Shown here in pieces: positions 24,893-36,815 of a DNA stretch of 64,000 nucleotides. Location of the stretch: the NCBI GenBank assembly GCA_003999685.1, contig CP021233.1, positions 1,342,656-1,406,655 of the forward strand, written 5' to 3'. How positions within the stretch are numbered: position 1 is the first letter of the stretch; every line of letters begins with the position of its first letter. The stretch comes from Taiwanofungus camphoratus. Lineage: Eukaryota > Basidiomycota > Agaricomycetes > Polyporales > Taiwanofungaceae. The position numbers and the translations under genes are program-made. The notes under the pieces were generated by a model, which was given only the letters and a program-made list of their open reading frames with translations, did no database searches and had not been told where the DNA came from.

Positions 24893-27551
24893 TTATCGCC
24901 GCACCCTCTTATCGCCACTGTGATCATATGCCGTCGTGTCGTCCGAAACCGTGCTCTGCGAGTATGTAGTAGTATAAGTGGACTCCCTCCCACCTCTGCT
25001 CCCTCTCTGATCGAAATTCACTGTCGTACTTTCAAGGGTGATGCTCCCACTAATATTTGCACCTCCCCATCCACGCCCTTGCGAGCGATGTCTTTTACCC
25101 CTACGTCGCCCGCCAACATGACCGCTATTTCCGCGCCTGCTCGTACTTGTTCTCGCTGGTAGATCCGCTTCCACGTCTGTACGTTGCAGACCGGAAGGAA
25201 TATCTTCCCTGGGTGTTCTGTAGTCCTGTGCCTTGCGCAGGCTCTGACGATGTAGCTCTCCTGAATGCAAGGCATGATCCGGCTCACTAACTTCCATACT
25301 CTCATCCACGTTCACCTCAGCCGATTGAACCGTAAAGTTATAGTCACTGGGCGCCATAGATCCGTGATACCCGGAGGTCCGTGAGCCATGCAGAGGTTCC
25401 GGGGCCTCTTGAGATGTTGATTCAGGCGACAGCTTCCACGGGGTATATACCGAATCGAAACCAGAACTTAGAGGCCACGAGGGGAAAACCGGCTTCGAAG
25501 GTGAATTGGGTGGCAAGACAACCCTCATGAAGTCCCAGGCGGCTTGCGCAGACGTCCGATGTGATGGTGCCCATGCCTGTGTCGCCTGACGCTCAATCTC
25601 ACGCATACAGTCAAGGCGGAACCTGTCTGATGCCGAACGTGCTGTATATGCAGGAGCAGGGAAGCTGATAGATCCATGATGAGTTTTTATCGAAGGGAAA
25701 CAGATAATGAGAGAACTGGGTCAAGCAGATACAACAGGTACTAACGAGATCACTCACCGCGATCCGATATGATTGAGAATGAGCCTTTCTGCATCTATCT
25801 GCCGCGCGAATGCTCCAGCCATGGCTGGCGTGCTGTGACCACGCTCCCGTGCCTTTTCAGCGACACTAGCAAATGTACGGTGCCGTCCTGTACGTTGCTG
25901 CGGATCGATTGAGGGGGGCATGAATGCATCGGTGGCCTCATGAACAAGAAGCGAAACAGGAGTGGGTGTGAAGGCAATCTCATCCACAGTGAGTTCCTCG
26001 TCAGAAAACTCGCTCTTATGAGAGGTGGATGTTGCATTAGGGGTGATCCCGATCGTAGAAGCAGACTGGTTGGAGGGCCCCGCAATGGCATTACCGGAAG
26101 ACCGCACGGATGCAGTTGAAAGTGAGGGAGATTCAATTAGGGGAAAGATCGTAGACGGGTCTGATGTGTCGCCTAAAACGACGACCTTCCGTGGGACAGG
26201 AGTGCTTGGCGCAAATGGCTTGCGGGGAATCTCGCGAATGATGTATCCAATACAAGGATCTGTTGGTATTCAAAAGTGGAATGGCCAGTGAGCCTAAATA
26301 TGCATTGAGGCAATGGCAGGGCAATGCAACTGGAGCCACTGACCTCTGTGTGCGATCGGACCCGCATCCACTGTAACCCTTGCTTCGCTCTTCCGTCCAC
26401 CAACTGTACGCTCAATTACGATGTCTCTCCAAAAGCCATCCGTATCACACATCACATCTCGCCCTGGGGCCTCATTCTCTAATCTACCCTCTTCTAAGGG
26501 CCCCGCTATATCCACAACGTTTGACTCCGTGCCGGCAAATATCGAAGGTTGTTCATCAGGTCCAAGTAGCTCATGAACAGCATAGCGCTCCGCAGTACGC
26601 GTATGTGTGAGCGCAACCAGCGTACGAAGGTAGCGGCGCAGACCGCTGGGACCATAAATATCGATTCTAGGTGGGCCCGTAGATGCTAAAGTAGGGGAAT
26701 TAGGAGCAGGAGGTTTAGGAATGCCAAGCACGTTGCGAAGAATGGTAAGGAGGCCCATTGTGTGGTCCGCTATATGAAAATAGAACTGTCAGTATGAATC
26801 TATGGGAAGATATGACCCGAGACTTCTAGCGCAATTGACTGAAGAGGGAACGCGCATCATTTCGCGGAAGGACTTGGTAAACAGCTTCGAGTAAGATAAC
26901 AAAGGCACACAAAACGGGACTCAGACAACCATTCGGAAAAAAGCACAAGGTTGCTGTATAGACCAATAGACCATTTTATAATCATTGTATAACTCAAAGG
27001 TCACTGTAGATGTAGAACATCATGTCTCCATTGCTGACCGACAGCGTCAGAAGGCGGGGATTGTCCGTCAAACGGCCAAGTTCGCGAAAATTAAAAAAGC
27101 CCGTGGAATTTGTTAGCAGACTGACAGAGATCATAAAAAGTGATAATTCCAACGCTCGGTATTCGGTAGAATTGATTTGTAAATTATTTTATGAAATCCT
27201 TTGCGTTCTCGAAGAATGTGCCAAACATGTGGACGCCACAGCTACATACCATGCATGTGTGTAATGAAAATCTTGCTTATTTTGCTCATTTTAAGGCGGC
27301 GTGCGTCGTGGAAGGGCTGAAGTGCGAACTGGCGCACTGTACCCTCGGCGCAGTCAACCACTGAACAGCTTGTTCAGCACTTGCATCAAAGATGAGACAC
27401 CACAAAGGATGGGTGAGCTGTGCATTGTTTACGCACTCCATAGAGACCCGTCGCCGAGTGGTTCGATAACAAGGCTTGAGCAGTTGCGTGTGTCAGTTGG
27501 GCCACCACCGCTCGTGGTTCCCAGGAAGGTGACGATGATGTCGTGAGACAT
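24893..27551 (-). CDS. tRNase Z (tRNA 3' endonuclease), metallo-beta-lactamase fold
   Basis: tRNase Z cuts the 3' trailer from precursor tRNAs in the nucleus or mitochondrion. Five exons, complement(24893-25664, 25758-26259, 26344-26769, 27250-27360, 27437-27551), give 641 residues in frame. Catalytic and family motifs in order: FLGTTSGGG at the N-terminus, VDCAEGTVRQ, the zinc-binding ITHMHADH (His-x-His-x-Asp-His) near residue 75, PPRIDIYGPSGLRRYL, DAGPIAHR, VVVLGDTSDPS, LLVHEAT, GHSTPAMAGAFA and LILNHIGSR. The C-terminal ~150 residues are polar and Gly/Arg-rich. The short form is usually ~300-370 residues and the two-domain long form over 800, so this is a single-domain enzyme with loop and tail extensions. 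Intron 2 (26770-27249) is 480 bp, far longer than the others. Confidence 0.93.
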
Positions 27552-28477
27552 AATTGGAGCCGTATGGATGCGAGTAATAATATGGACACGAAACAAAGTG
27601 AGAACGAGCAATGCACAATGAATTATAGCTCGAAAGGAGACGCCGACATCGAGAAAGAGCAATGCTAGGCACTAGCTTCAGCGATCAAGAAACCGAACGT
27701 ACAGTAATTTGGACGTCTCCATTGGCTTACGTCAGCTGATCTCGCTTGGTAGACCCCATTGGCTTATGTCAGCGATCTCATTTGGTAGACCCCTGGGCTA
27801 ATACTCAACACGCACCGGCTGGCCTAGTGCTACTTTCCGTTGGCGACACTGATTAGCTCAACGTATGCGAGGAAATGTGCATATATTCACTTGAAGACAA
27901 CACGTCAGACTCGAGCAGGTGTTGAGGCGGCATACAAAGCAAATCCCCTCGTTTCCAGGATCTGCTTAGACTCGACTTAGGCTAATGTACCGAGATTCAC
28001 ATGAATCTCGGTTCTGCACACCTTTGTATTCAGGCATGCTTGTGTGCTAGTAACGTATTCATGACCGCGTGGTCATGCGTGAACGCGATCCAATATTTTG
28101 TTGATCAGCATCTCAAGTTCTGCCCCTTGGCGTCCGGTCCGTCAGTCCTTCGTCGTGCCCATGTTCTCCTCACCGAGATTCTACCGTTCCCCACGGGGCA
28201 CCAATGCACCACCCCATTCTCTCCACATTCTTGGCAGATCATTCAGGCGGTATGGAAAGTCATCCATCCCTCATCACCCCTATCGTTCAGGACTTTCCGC
28301 CGGGTATCCGCCACGGACCACCTGATCACATTCATTAACAGCAATGGTGGTGCGACAGTGCAAATGCAGGCTTAAAAACAACTTACCAGCCGTGCTGTAT
28401 CTACGGTTGTTCGCCTTCCCGTCTTCCTGTTTCCGTCATCACGTTCAGAGTCGGCCACTGCCCTGGTTTCTCAAATT
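27552..28477. other. Divergent promoter region between tRNase Z and the sugar porter
   Basis: About 925 bases with the start codons of two genes pointing away from it. It holds the short tandem duplication at 27721-27793. Open stretches such as 28001-28375 (+) look like chance. Confidence 0.4.
27721..27793 (+). repeat. Two-copy imperfect tandem repeat (~37 bp unit)
   Basis: The unit beginning ATTGGCTTACGTCAGC and ending TTGGTAGACCCC occurs at 27721-27757 and again, with a few substitutions and one missing base, at 27758-27793. It lies about 170 bp upstream of the tRNase Z start, so it could carry a duplicated regulatory site; ACGTCA in the first copy resembles a CRE-type site. Confidence 0.7.
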
Positions 28478-30454
28478 ATGAGCACCCAAGCAGGGGTTGA
28501 CCGCCTTCGAGGCACCGCGCTCATCACTGCTATCACTTCAGTATGTTCTACAGGCTTCTGGCTCTTTGGATACGACCAGGGGGTTATGTCCGGCGTGGTC
28601 ATCTCTCAGTACTGGCTTGACAAGATGGATAACCCAAGCACCGTCATGCTTGCCACCATCACTGCTCTTTACGACGTTGGTGCCGCATTCGGTGCCATCT
28701 TCGCGGCGTCATCCGCTGAGCAACTAGGACGCAAGAGGACACTCATGCTGGGCTCCATCATTCTGATCATTGGCACAGTATTGATGGGCACGTCGTTTGG
28801 GCGCGTGCAGATGATGATCGCTCGTATCGTCACTGGTATTGGTTAGTCTTATGAGTATTTATCAGTGGACGAACCGCTGATGCGACGCCCTTATGTCAGG
28901 AATCGGATATATAACCTCAGGTGGGGTCCAACATATGTGGAGATCCCCCTTAACTTATTTTCCTCAGTAACACCCGTCTATCAGAGCGAAATCAGTCTTC
29001 CAGAGCATCGCGGATGGCAAGTCTGCTGCCAGCTCACCAGCATGCTCGGCGGCCTCATGCTCGCGTATTGGATCAATTACGGCTTCTATTTCCATCACAG
29101 TAGCGTCCAGTGGCGATTCCCCCTTCTCTTCCAGTGCGTCTTCGCTGTGTACATCATTATCGTCACAGCGTTCCTGCCTGATAGCCCACGATGGCTCCTA
29201 CGCCATGATGCAACGCCGGATCGCGGAACACTTGTGCTTGCGAAACTGCGAAATCTGCCGATGGACCATCCAATAGTACAGAGAGAGAAGAAGGAAATTC
29301 TAGATGCGATAGAGCTTGAGGCAAAAGAAGAAGGCACATGGATGGATTTGTTTAGAGATAACGGTATCATGGGTAATAAACGGTTTTATCTCTCCTTGGC
29401 CATCCAATTTATGCAGCAAATGTCGGGTAAGCGCCGATCCTTGAACGCGACCTCAGCCTTCACAGGTCTAGAATAACATGGCTAATACCATTCTTCTAGG
29501 TATTAACATCGTAACATACTATGCGCCGACCTTGTTCCAGCAGAGTTTGGGGATGACGCAGGAGAAGTCGCTCTTCCTTGGTTGCTGGCTACAAGTGTGG
29601 TACATTATCGCATCATTCCTTACTGTGCGCTGTCATCTCCCGGTCTCATGGTCTATTAACATATCCGGCTCATTCCTCAGTGGTTCACGATCGATAGAGT
29701 GGGTCGGCGCAAACTGTGGATAACTATGGCTATAGCGCAGTGCATCATCCTTGTGCTTGAGGCGATATGCGTTAAGATTAATAACTCGAGCTCAAGTATT
29801 GCAGCGGTGTTTTTCATCTTCCTTTTCGAGGCATGCTTCACATGGGGTATGTAAATGTTTTCCCTCGTTTCGCTGATTCAGTCTCATGAATCCGGCGTAT
29901 TTCTCTCAGGTTGGATGGCGACTGTATGGATTTACCCGGCAGAGATTTTACCATTGAAGATCCGAGCCAAGGGTGCAGCACTCGGAGCTGGCGCAGATTT
30001 CCTGGGCAATTTTCTGGTCTGTAATATTGTCTCATGTCCGATGGCTCATTTATAAGTTTTCTTTTTTTAGGTGGTTGAAATTACCCCGCCTGCCTTGAAA
30101 AATATAGGCTATAAGACTTACATCATATTCGCTGTTTTAAACATTGTCAACGCCGCCATCGTCTGGTCATTCTTTCCTGAGACCGCTGGCCAAAGCCTGG
30201 AATCGATTGACCGCCTCTTCCGTGAAGATATAGACATACTCGAGGGCAAACGTGCTCCATTCTACAGCAAATTACAGTGGTCAATCGTTCCGAAAGCGGC
30301 GGCGATCGTAGAGAAAATGAAGGCAGAGCGAAAGGCGGAGAGCGAGATGACTGAAGAAGCTGGGAATGTGAATAACAGTCATAGCACAAACGAGAGCATT
30401 CAGGAGAAGGAGAAGGCTAATGAACAGCTCATCGAGAATGCGAACACGCAGTAG
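28478..30454 (+). CDS. MFS sugar porter (hexose-transporter family)
   Basis: A 12-helix plasma-membrane proton symporter or facilitator for a sugar. Seven exons, 28478-28841, 28900-28920, 28968-29426, 29500-29624, 29681-29846, 29910-30016 and 30071-30454, give 541 residues in frame; exon 2 is only 21 nt. Sugar-porter signatures visible are FGYDQGVMSGVV in helix 1, LGRKRTLMLG between helices 2 and 3, PDSPRWLL before the central loop, IQFMQQMSGINIVTYYAP in helix 7, DRVGRRKLW and PETAGQSLESID after helix 12. The tail is long, hydrophilic and rich in Glu, Asn and Lys. The substrate cannot be assigned. It is divergent to tRNase Z across a shared upstream region. Confidence 0.94.
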
Positions 30455-30896
30455 AAGTAGCTTAGCCATTGCGATTCCAATTATTACATGTACACCAAAG
30501 CAAGCAGCATTTCCATGCCATGTACACTATGCTTACTGGTAGAGTCGACGCACTCGCTCAGTCGGCACTTAAGAGTCTTGACCAATAAAATTTCCGGTAT
30601 TTACGAGAGCCATCAAAAAAAGTCGAGCTTTTGGCCAATCAGAAGTAATTGCCGACTCCACCAGCAAACATAGTAGTAGTAAAGGACTGTTTGTCTTGCG
30701 CCCTGTCAGCTCATCGTCATGGAACGTGATAAGTAGTCCACCCATATCCCCTCCAACTCAAATTCCTAAGTAATAGATGGCAGGCTAGTTATATAAATTA
30801 TGTCATATTATGAGTTTTCTATATTAACTCCTGGAACCGGGTCATCCCTTGGGCAAGCCTGCGAGCAGACAACTACAAAGCACTGGAGAGCTCACA
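30455..30896. other. Intergenic gap, nothing recognised
   Basis: About 440 bases between two rightward genes. It holds no open stretch worth calling and would contain the 3' UTR of the transporter and the promoter of the next gene. Confidence 0.4.
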
Positions 30897-31505
30897 ATGG
30901 ATGGCGCACAATTTCACGCAGCGGTAATTACCCGTCTCATTGGATGGTTCCATGTATCGAGTCAACTCCCATGTAGGTGTACTACGTTGTGCGTCAAATC
31001 CCACCACAGCATGTAACTTCTTACGGTACATGAACTTACCATCAAGTCTTGATTTCTACATGTCCACTTACAAGCTGCAGGCCACGTTGCAAAATTGATC
31101 GGTATGCCAAATCATTCTCGACATGTAGGCCAAGGTTGGGTTTTCCCTCACTACTGTCCTCACCACTGACAAGCGCTAGCAACTCTCTAACGAACTAATT
31201 TTATTTCAGCACTCAAGTTTCTCTCGCCAAATGCTGAACCTCCTGTCCCATGGCACCGTGTCCTCGCTGCCTCGGGCACCATATCTTCTCGTGGTCCTGG
31301 CACTGAAGGTGCACAACGGCAACGCTTGGCGCTAGAAGCGGAAGGGATAGAGGTTATCACTGGACGCACGGGTGAATTGCGTGTCGATCTGCGGCGGTGG
31401 GGCTGGTTCCCTGTGGTCGGGAGTGTGGACGTGGCTGCCGTCGAAGAAACAGATGAAACGAGGGTTAACGAGGCTGGGGAACACGAGAATGAAAGGCACG
31501 ATTGA
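30897..31505 (+). CDS. Alkyltransferase-like DNA repair protein (Atl1 type)
   Basis: Alkyltransferase-like proteins bind O6-alkylguanine in DNA and hand the lesion to nucleotide excision repair; they cannot remove the alkyl group themselves. Four exons, 30897-30923, 30977-31025, 31081-31134 and 31210-31505, give 141 residues in frame. The family core is clear: VVRQIPPQHVTSYG, HVAKLIGMPNHSRHVGQAL, then VPWHRVLAASGTISSRG, then LEAEGIEV and LRRWGW. In true O6-methylguanine methyltransferases the active site reads PCHR; here it is PWHR (residues 57-60), with Trp replacing the acceptor Cys, which defines the Atl branch. The length fits the family (about 100-150 residues). The C-terminal ~25 residues are acidic and variable. 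Confidence 0.92.
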
Positions 31506-34121
31506 GCTTCCTGTGAGTAGTCTCGTCCTTCTGTTTCCGTTCGCAAAGGTTTGTCTCTGGCGGAATATCAATCAGGTGGTGAAGGCTTGTGACCCGTGGT
31601 TTGACAAGGCTGTCTTGCACAGATTTGCGTAGTCAGTAATCTCATGTATGCTCATAGGTAAAAGGCGTTGTCCACTGAGTCCTACGAGCGCTTGAGATAC
31701 TTCAATATCCGGCAAGCTCTTGAGGGTCCAGCTGTATGATGGGCTGAGCTGATGAACTCTTTAGTCCCGTTTCGTCGCTCTTCTAGACATCAGACCTCGA
31801 CGAGACAACTTGAACGTCATGGCTTACTTTCTCTGCACATTCGGGCTGGGTCACACCATACGCTTGGATCATGTTCGAATGCTGTTCATTCAGCGAGGTC
31901 CATCTCTCCTTTAGCCTCAGTCAACGACTGGATTTGCATTCTCAAAACGGTTCTTGCGGGTCACTGACATCAAAGAGATATCTCGACCTTGATCCAATAC
32001 CTTCATATTTCTACATGGATTGACAAAGGTGAGAAATACGAAAACGTTGTAAAGATATCATGGATCCTCATCTCGAACTATAAGATTCGGAATATTATTG
32101 GAGACTCACCTGCAGACTCTGATATTACCTCCTGGCCGCCCATTCATAATTTCGACATACCTGAAATGCCTGCTCTCGTTGCACGGAGGCGCGTCGTTAT
32201 AATCAAGTCGCTTGCAGTATCTCGTTTATTACTTTTCCAACATGACATGTGGCCGCCATTTTGCGTTCCAGCTTGTCCTTGATACTTTAAGTTGATTGTT
32301 GATGAAAAAGGATTACAGTGGCTTCTCGAGCGACATCATCAATCACCACTATGTCAACATTTCCGCGACGATGCACTTTTCCAGGGCCACAGCCTCTGTA
32401 TGTTCTCAGGCTCATTGGCCGAGCAATTGAGGTATGTCCACCATCATCGTTGGAATCAATTCAGTCTGTTAGCGTTTCAGGTGCGTAAGCTAGATATCAG
32501 AAGAACCCCTGCTGGCGACGCTGTCAACCATCGATGTTCTTTAATCAGTCTCATGAGCATGGTGTGTGGTTTTGGAATCATTGACAGAGTGTCAATGTTT
32601 TGGGGCAGGCCTGTGGCATTGTCGGCGCTTAATTCATCTGAGATGTCAGTCTTTCGTTCTGCCAGGCGGACGAAGTTAGACTTGAGACTGCCGTTGTCGC
32701 CCTTGGATCTCCATTCTATTGATGAGGGGAAGGTGTCCAAGCTATCTCGCTACTCTGGATCTTTCACTAATTCGTCTTGTGTACATTGTATAGCCCAGAA
32801 TCACGTCTGGGCGCCAGATAGTCGCTCCTTTGCAAGACGGACTGCAAATGGAAGCCTTATGGCGCGATAATTTTGATGTAACTCTAGGCCAGTGATTACT
32901 TCGTATGCTACCCGACTACTGTCTTTATTCGGGTTTTCGACATGTCGTGGGGCTAGTCGTCCCTCCCAAAGGCAGGCAAAAGGCTCTTTCATATCGCAAT
33001 AAGTGGTCATGCATGATTGAATGATCGTGTAGACTGCACGATGGAAAGGAGTCCGAGTGTCTGGTCTCCAACCTGAGATGGTCACATCCTAATTCTAGTT
33101 TAGTTCTGGTATATAGAGGGTTCATTTAAATGTTCGTGCACAAATTGATAGCACTGTTCAAACCTGTCGATATCTTGATGTACTATGTAGGTGTCTTATT
33201 GTCTCAGGTCTGAGACTACTTGCACATTATCTACCTACCTTTCCCATGTTTTTCTAGGAAGGGCTGTCAATCGGACATGATCTTCCATCAATGACTTTCA
33301 AAGAACGAATGTGGAAAGCATCAATGAGTCCATCGAACAAGGGTCGGGCGGGGGTTAGGTTATGGCTTTCTCGGGTTGTTGCTTCTCTGGCAGCTGGGGA
33401 CTTGTACAGCCTGGCTGTGCTGTCCCTTGCAGGCTCGCCGGCGTTTGCCCATGCCACATAACGAGGGCATTGAGACCTGTAGATGTGCCGGTTCCTGGAG
33501 CGCGGAGCCCACTTGCTATCATTATTTACTCTACGCGTACGGAATATAAACCCGGGGAATATCCAAAAATAAATAAAGAGTCCATCGAACAAGGCCAGTA
33601 GCAGGAGGCAATGCATCACAGCTCGCGTCATGACCGTGAATAATCAAGTCACACACAACCTAGATGCCATTAATCATTATGCATGATAGAACATGCAAGT
33701 TTCGCCGGATACATCGGTCCCCTCACGTTTGCACATATGCATTACTCTTGGTATAGATGCATAGGTAATGAACGGATGTGTCAGTATAACGGGCGTCAAT
33801 AAATTGGATGGAATACGAACGAAACAATTCTTGGCATCATTACATCAATTAGGTGAATACATCTGGTAAAATCTATGAATTGACGAAGCAGACTAAGGCG
33901 GCCGTAATTTAATAGTCAGGTACCTGTAGAGGGTACACATTGATTATGAATTGTTGTCTGTGGACAAGCGAGCGATGACGATTAGGAAGGTGGCAGACGA
34001 CAGATACCGTTTACAGACAATGCTTAGAGTTACATCCTGGGAGATAAAGTCAGGTTCGCAGGGTTCGCAGAGGCGTTTGACCAGTATAGATGGATGAAGA
34101 AAGAGACCAGTTCCCAATAGG
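31506..34121. other. Long intergenic region; one doubtful leftward gene and a SINE-like insert
   Basis: About 2.6 kb. A possible leftward gene has exons complement(32477-32741) and complement(32805-33085), joined in frame across a 63 bp GT-AG intron, but no ATG is visible in frame at its 5' end and no family was recognised, so it may be partial or decayed. Other ORFs (for example 32292-32870 on +) overlap it on the other strand and are probably shadows. The insert at 33343-33577 is listed separately. Confidence 0.3.
33343..33577 (+). mobile_element. SINE-like retroposed insert with 17 bp target-site duplication
   Basis: A 235 bp segment is bracketed by a perfect 17 bp direct repeat (GAGTCCATCGAACAAGG at 33326-33342 and 33578-33594). 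It starts GTCGGGCGGGGG and ends in an A-rich tail (aaaaataaataaa) directly before the second repeat. Long variable target duplications plus an A-rich 3' end are the hallmark of insertion by LINE-type target-primed reverse transcription. I could not identify clear Pol III A and B boxes, so it may be a SINE or a retroposed copy of another small RNA or mRNA fragment. Confidence 0.65.
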
Positions 34122-36439
34122 TCAGATCACATTCACGCTCTGCAGATGGGCTCGCAGGATGCCTTCGCGGACTGCGGCGAAGAAAGATCAACAGTCAGAG
34201 AAAGAAACTAAGAGCCGATGGCACGGGTGATAACGCACCACCTACGAGGATTGCAGCGGTTGATCGTGTGTCCTAAGTAAAAAGTTGTACGCATATTTTC
34301 AGTGGTATATGTCAATTTACTCACGATGACGGATGTTTCGTGCCAATAGAAAGATCGCGCCTGCGGCGACAACCGTTTCTACGATAGCCCAAGGTTGGTC
34401 AAATCATCCTGCGCGTACCAACAGGCAGTAATTCATTGGAGACGCGAACGTACATGGTAGCCCCTGAACTTGTCTCTGAAGTCTGTAGGATGTCAGCTCG
34501 TCGACAGCAACTTGCAAGAGTAGTTCAAACACACATTTTGTAACGTGCTGCACGTCATTGGGTTGGTCACCATAACTGGGCACATATTTGTTCACACGAA
34601 TGCCCGCAGCGAGCGTTGCCTGCAAGATATCCATCTGCCGATCGAGCCGAAGTAGTATGGTATTGCACATATTAAGATCGGCAGTGCACGTCGCGCGGTC
34701 GATTGCCAAGTGTCAAGAGACAATCATTGAGCACCGACCGTAGATAAGGTAGAGAAGGCAATACTGAGCTGCCAACGCACCTTGTTCAGAAACAGAATGA
34801 GCGTCGTCTTCGCGAGTAGCGTATTCCCACAGATCTCCTTCCAAAGTGATATTGAGTCCTCCTAACAACCGGACATTGCGACAGCGTGCGAAAGCACGTT
34901 GTTGCAGAGCAGCGCAGATCAATCAAATTCGTCAAATTCGAGCGGTATAGATGATAATTGAACATACTAGTCTGTTAACCTTTGGGTCTTCCTCCAGCAT
35001 CAAGTTGAATGCTAGAGGTGCAAGGAAGATGATTGCCTGCACATCATCGAAATATGGTATCCAATGAGGCCGCTAGAAGGAAAAGGGCATTGAGTCAAGA
35101 TCAAACTCTAGGTGAGCATGAACTGACCATGCTTCGGCTTCCGCCGACATCATAGATATACCACTCCGAACCAGGCAGTGCACCTGAGAAACATGGGTAA
35201 TGAATCACAAATATTTTGATACATGACCAACCGCTTTCCATTGTAAATCGGTGTTCTTCTACACCGAGTGTCCGCAGCCGTGCGCGAACGATATCATCTG
35301 CGACAGAAGGGGTTTGAGTGCTAGCGCATACGTAATACAGACTCGGGTAGGATCGTACCATCCGTCGGCTCGTAGGTCAGCGCTGCTATCCGCGCAGCGT
35401 CGTTCAAAAAACTAGAGAGCGTTAGTGTACACACAAAGACAAGCGGCGGGAGTCCCTTACAATCCCGGCATATCTTGCAGACGCACATTGTGCTTCTTCA
35501 GGATTCCCCTGACGATAGGGTCCTCCCACAGTGCAACGATATCGTCTTTGCAAGCAGCCAGCACAGTCGTTGGGTCGTCCTTGTGCCGACCGTCGCTTGT
35601 CCCGGGCCGGGAGGGGTGGGTCCTTTCCTGAGAGGTGCTCGCAGAGATCGCGGCAAGCGCGCCTTTCCACCCGCTTCCGGCACGCACGCATACATCGTGG
35701 ACTTTGTCGTTTGCCTCGGGGAGTAGCTTCTTGGTGAGCTGCTCCTCAATGGGCAAGAGGGGCGAGAGCCGCATGCGGATCCGCCGATGGTTATCGGTCA
35801 GGGGAGACGTGGAGAAGCGCACGGCTGGCTTGGGTGGGCTCCGGCCCTCCACGCCCTTGCCCTTGTCTCGTGCGGTTGGCGAGGGGGTGTGAACTGATTG
35901 TTCCCATTCTTCTTGGAGGACTTCGAGAAGCCGTTTAATTGATCTGGATGCGGATGGGTAACAGCAGGTGAGAACATGACAGAAAGGATCGTACCTAATC
36001 AAATTGAGCTGGATTATGGTTTTCCATGCCGCCCGCTCGTTCCGAAAATGAGATGGAGAAAATGCCAGCTGAAAGTCTGTCCATACAGTATGAACATGCG
36101 CATTCCCAAAGAGGTTGGAATGGGACGTACTCTTGAGTGTGGTGCTCTTTCCCGATTCTGCCTGTCCTACATGTGGGCAGAGTCAAAGTCGCACAGGCTT
36201 GCACAGCCACATGTCCGCTCACCGAGGAGTAGGATCTTAATTGCCTTCTTGCGTCTGTCAAAGGCCTTCTTGGACTCTTGTATGTCCTCGTCAATTGCAT
36301 GTGAGACGGCCTGGGCTTGCTGCTGCTGTTGGAGACGGAGGGCGCGGTCGTCAGGAGACTCGTCGGGGGGCGGCTGCAGAGCCTTTGAGAGGGGGTCATC
36401 GGGGTCGGGGCCTAGAGAAAAGAAGGCCTTTGTCGCCAT
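34122..36439 (-). CDS. Heterotrimeric G-protein alpha subunit, extended basidiomycete type
   Basis: G-alpha subunits are membrane-associated GTPases that relay signals from seven-helix receptors. Fourteen exons, complement(34122-34171, 34242-34272, 34325-34378, 34454-34482, 34535-34634, 34781-34861, 34968-35072, 35128-35183, 35232-35297, 35359-35411, 35461-35943, 35995-36076, 36131-36166, 36223-36439), give 480 residues in frame. GTPase motifs are all present: P-loop GQAESGKST, switch I RLRTLGVEEHRF, G3 YDVGGSRS, G4 FLNKMD (split by an intron), and a G5 region reading ETSV. The C-terminus is VREGILRAHLQSVNVI. Typical G-alpha are ~353 residues; here a ~110-residue polar stretch lies in the helical domain (exon 11) and the N-terminus is longer. 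The N-terminus MATK lacks the usual Gly2 myristoylation site. Confidence 0.93.
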
Positions 36440-36815
36440 TGTTGAGATGGAGGTAGAAGCTCGGAGAGTGGGAGGGGAGGGCTATGTGAAACATTCAGGC
36501 GGGAGGTGAAGAAGTAAACATTTGAGGATAAGCAGCAGTAGCACAGTGCCGCACCAGTCGCGCGCGCCACACAGTGCCTGGCTATCACCCATCAATCACT
36601 TTGCACAGCAACCGAAAACACAACTGTCACTCCTAAACCTTCATCTTCTTGTGTTTCTGCGAGTCCATGTCTTTGCCAAACCCTCCACGGCGACGACACC
36701 TCGGGCTTTGCTTCAATGTATGACCAGGACACACATACATACACACTCACTCGCTCAACATTGTCGTCCATGACCTGCGACCATCGGTCGCAATGTCGTC
36801 TAGGCAAGATGAACA

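Noticed and set aside
32292-32870. 192-codon plus-strand ORF
   Set aside because: No recognisable motif, no ATG context support and overlapped by a better frame-consistent two-exon structure on the minus strand. Neither is strong.
36141-36399. Other open frames overlapping the G-alpha, Byr4-like, RT and PCNA genes on both strands
   Set aside because: They are long only because they lie opposite or out of phase with GC-rich coding exons. They show no family motifs and no splice logic.
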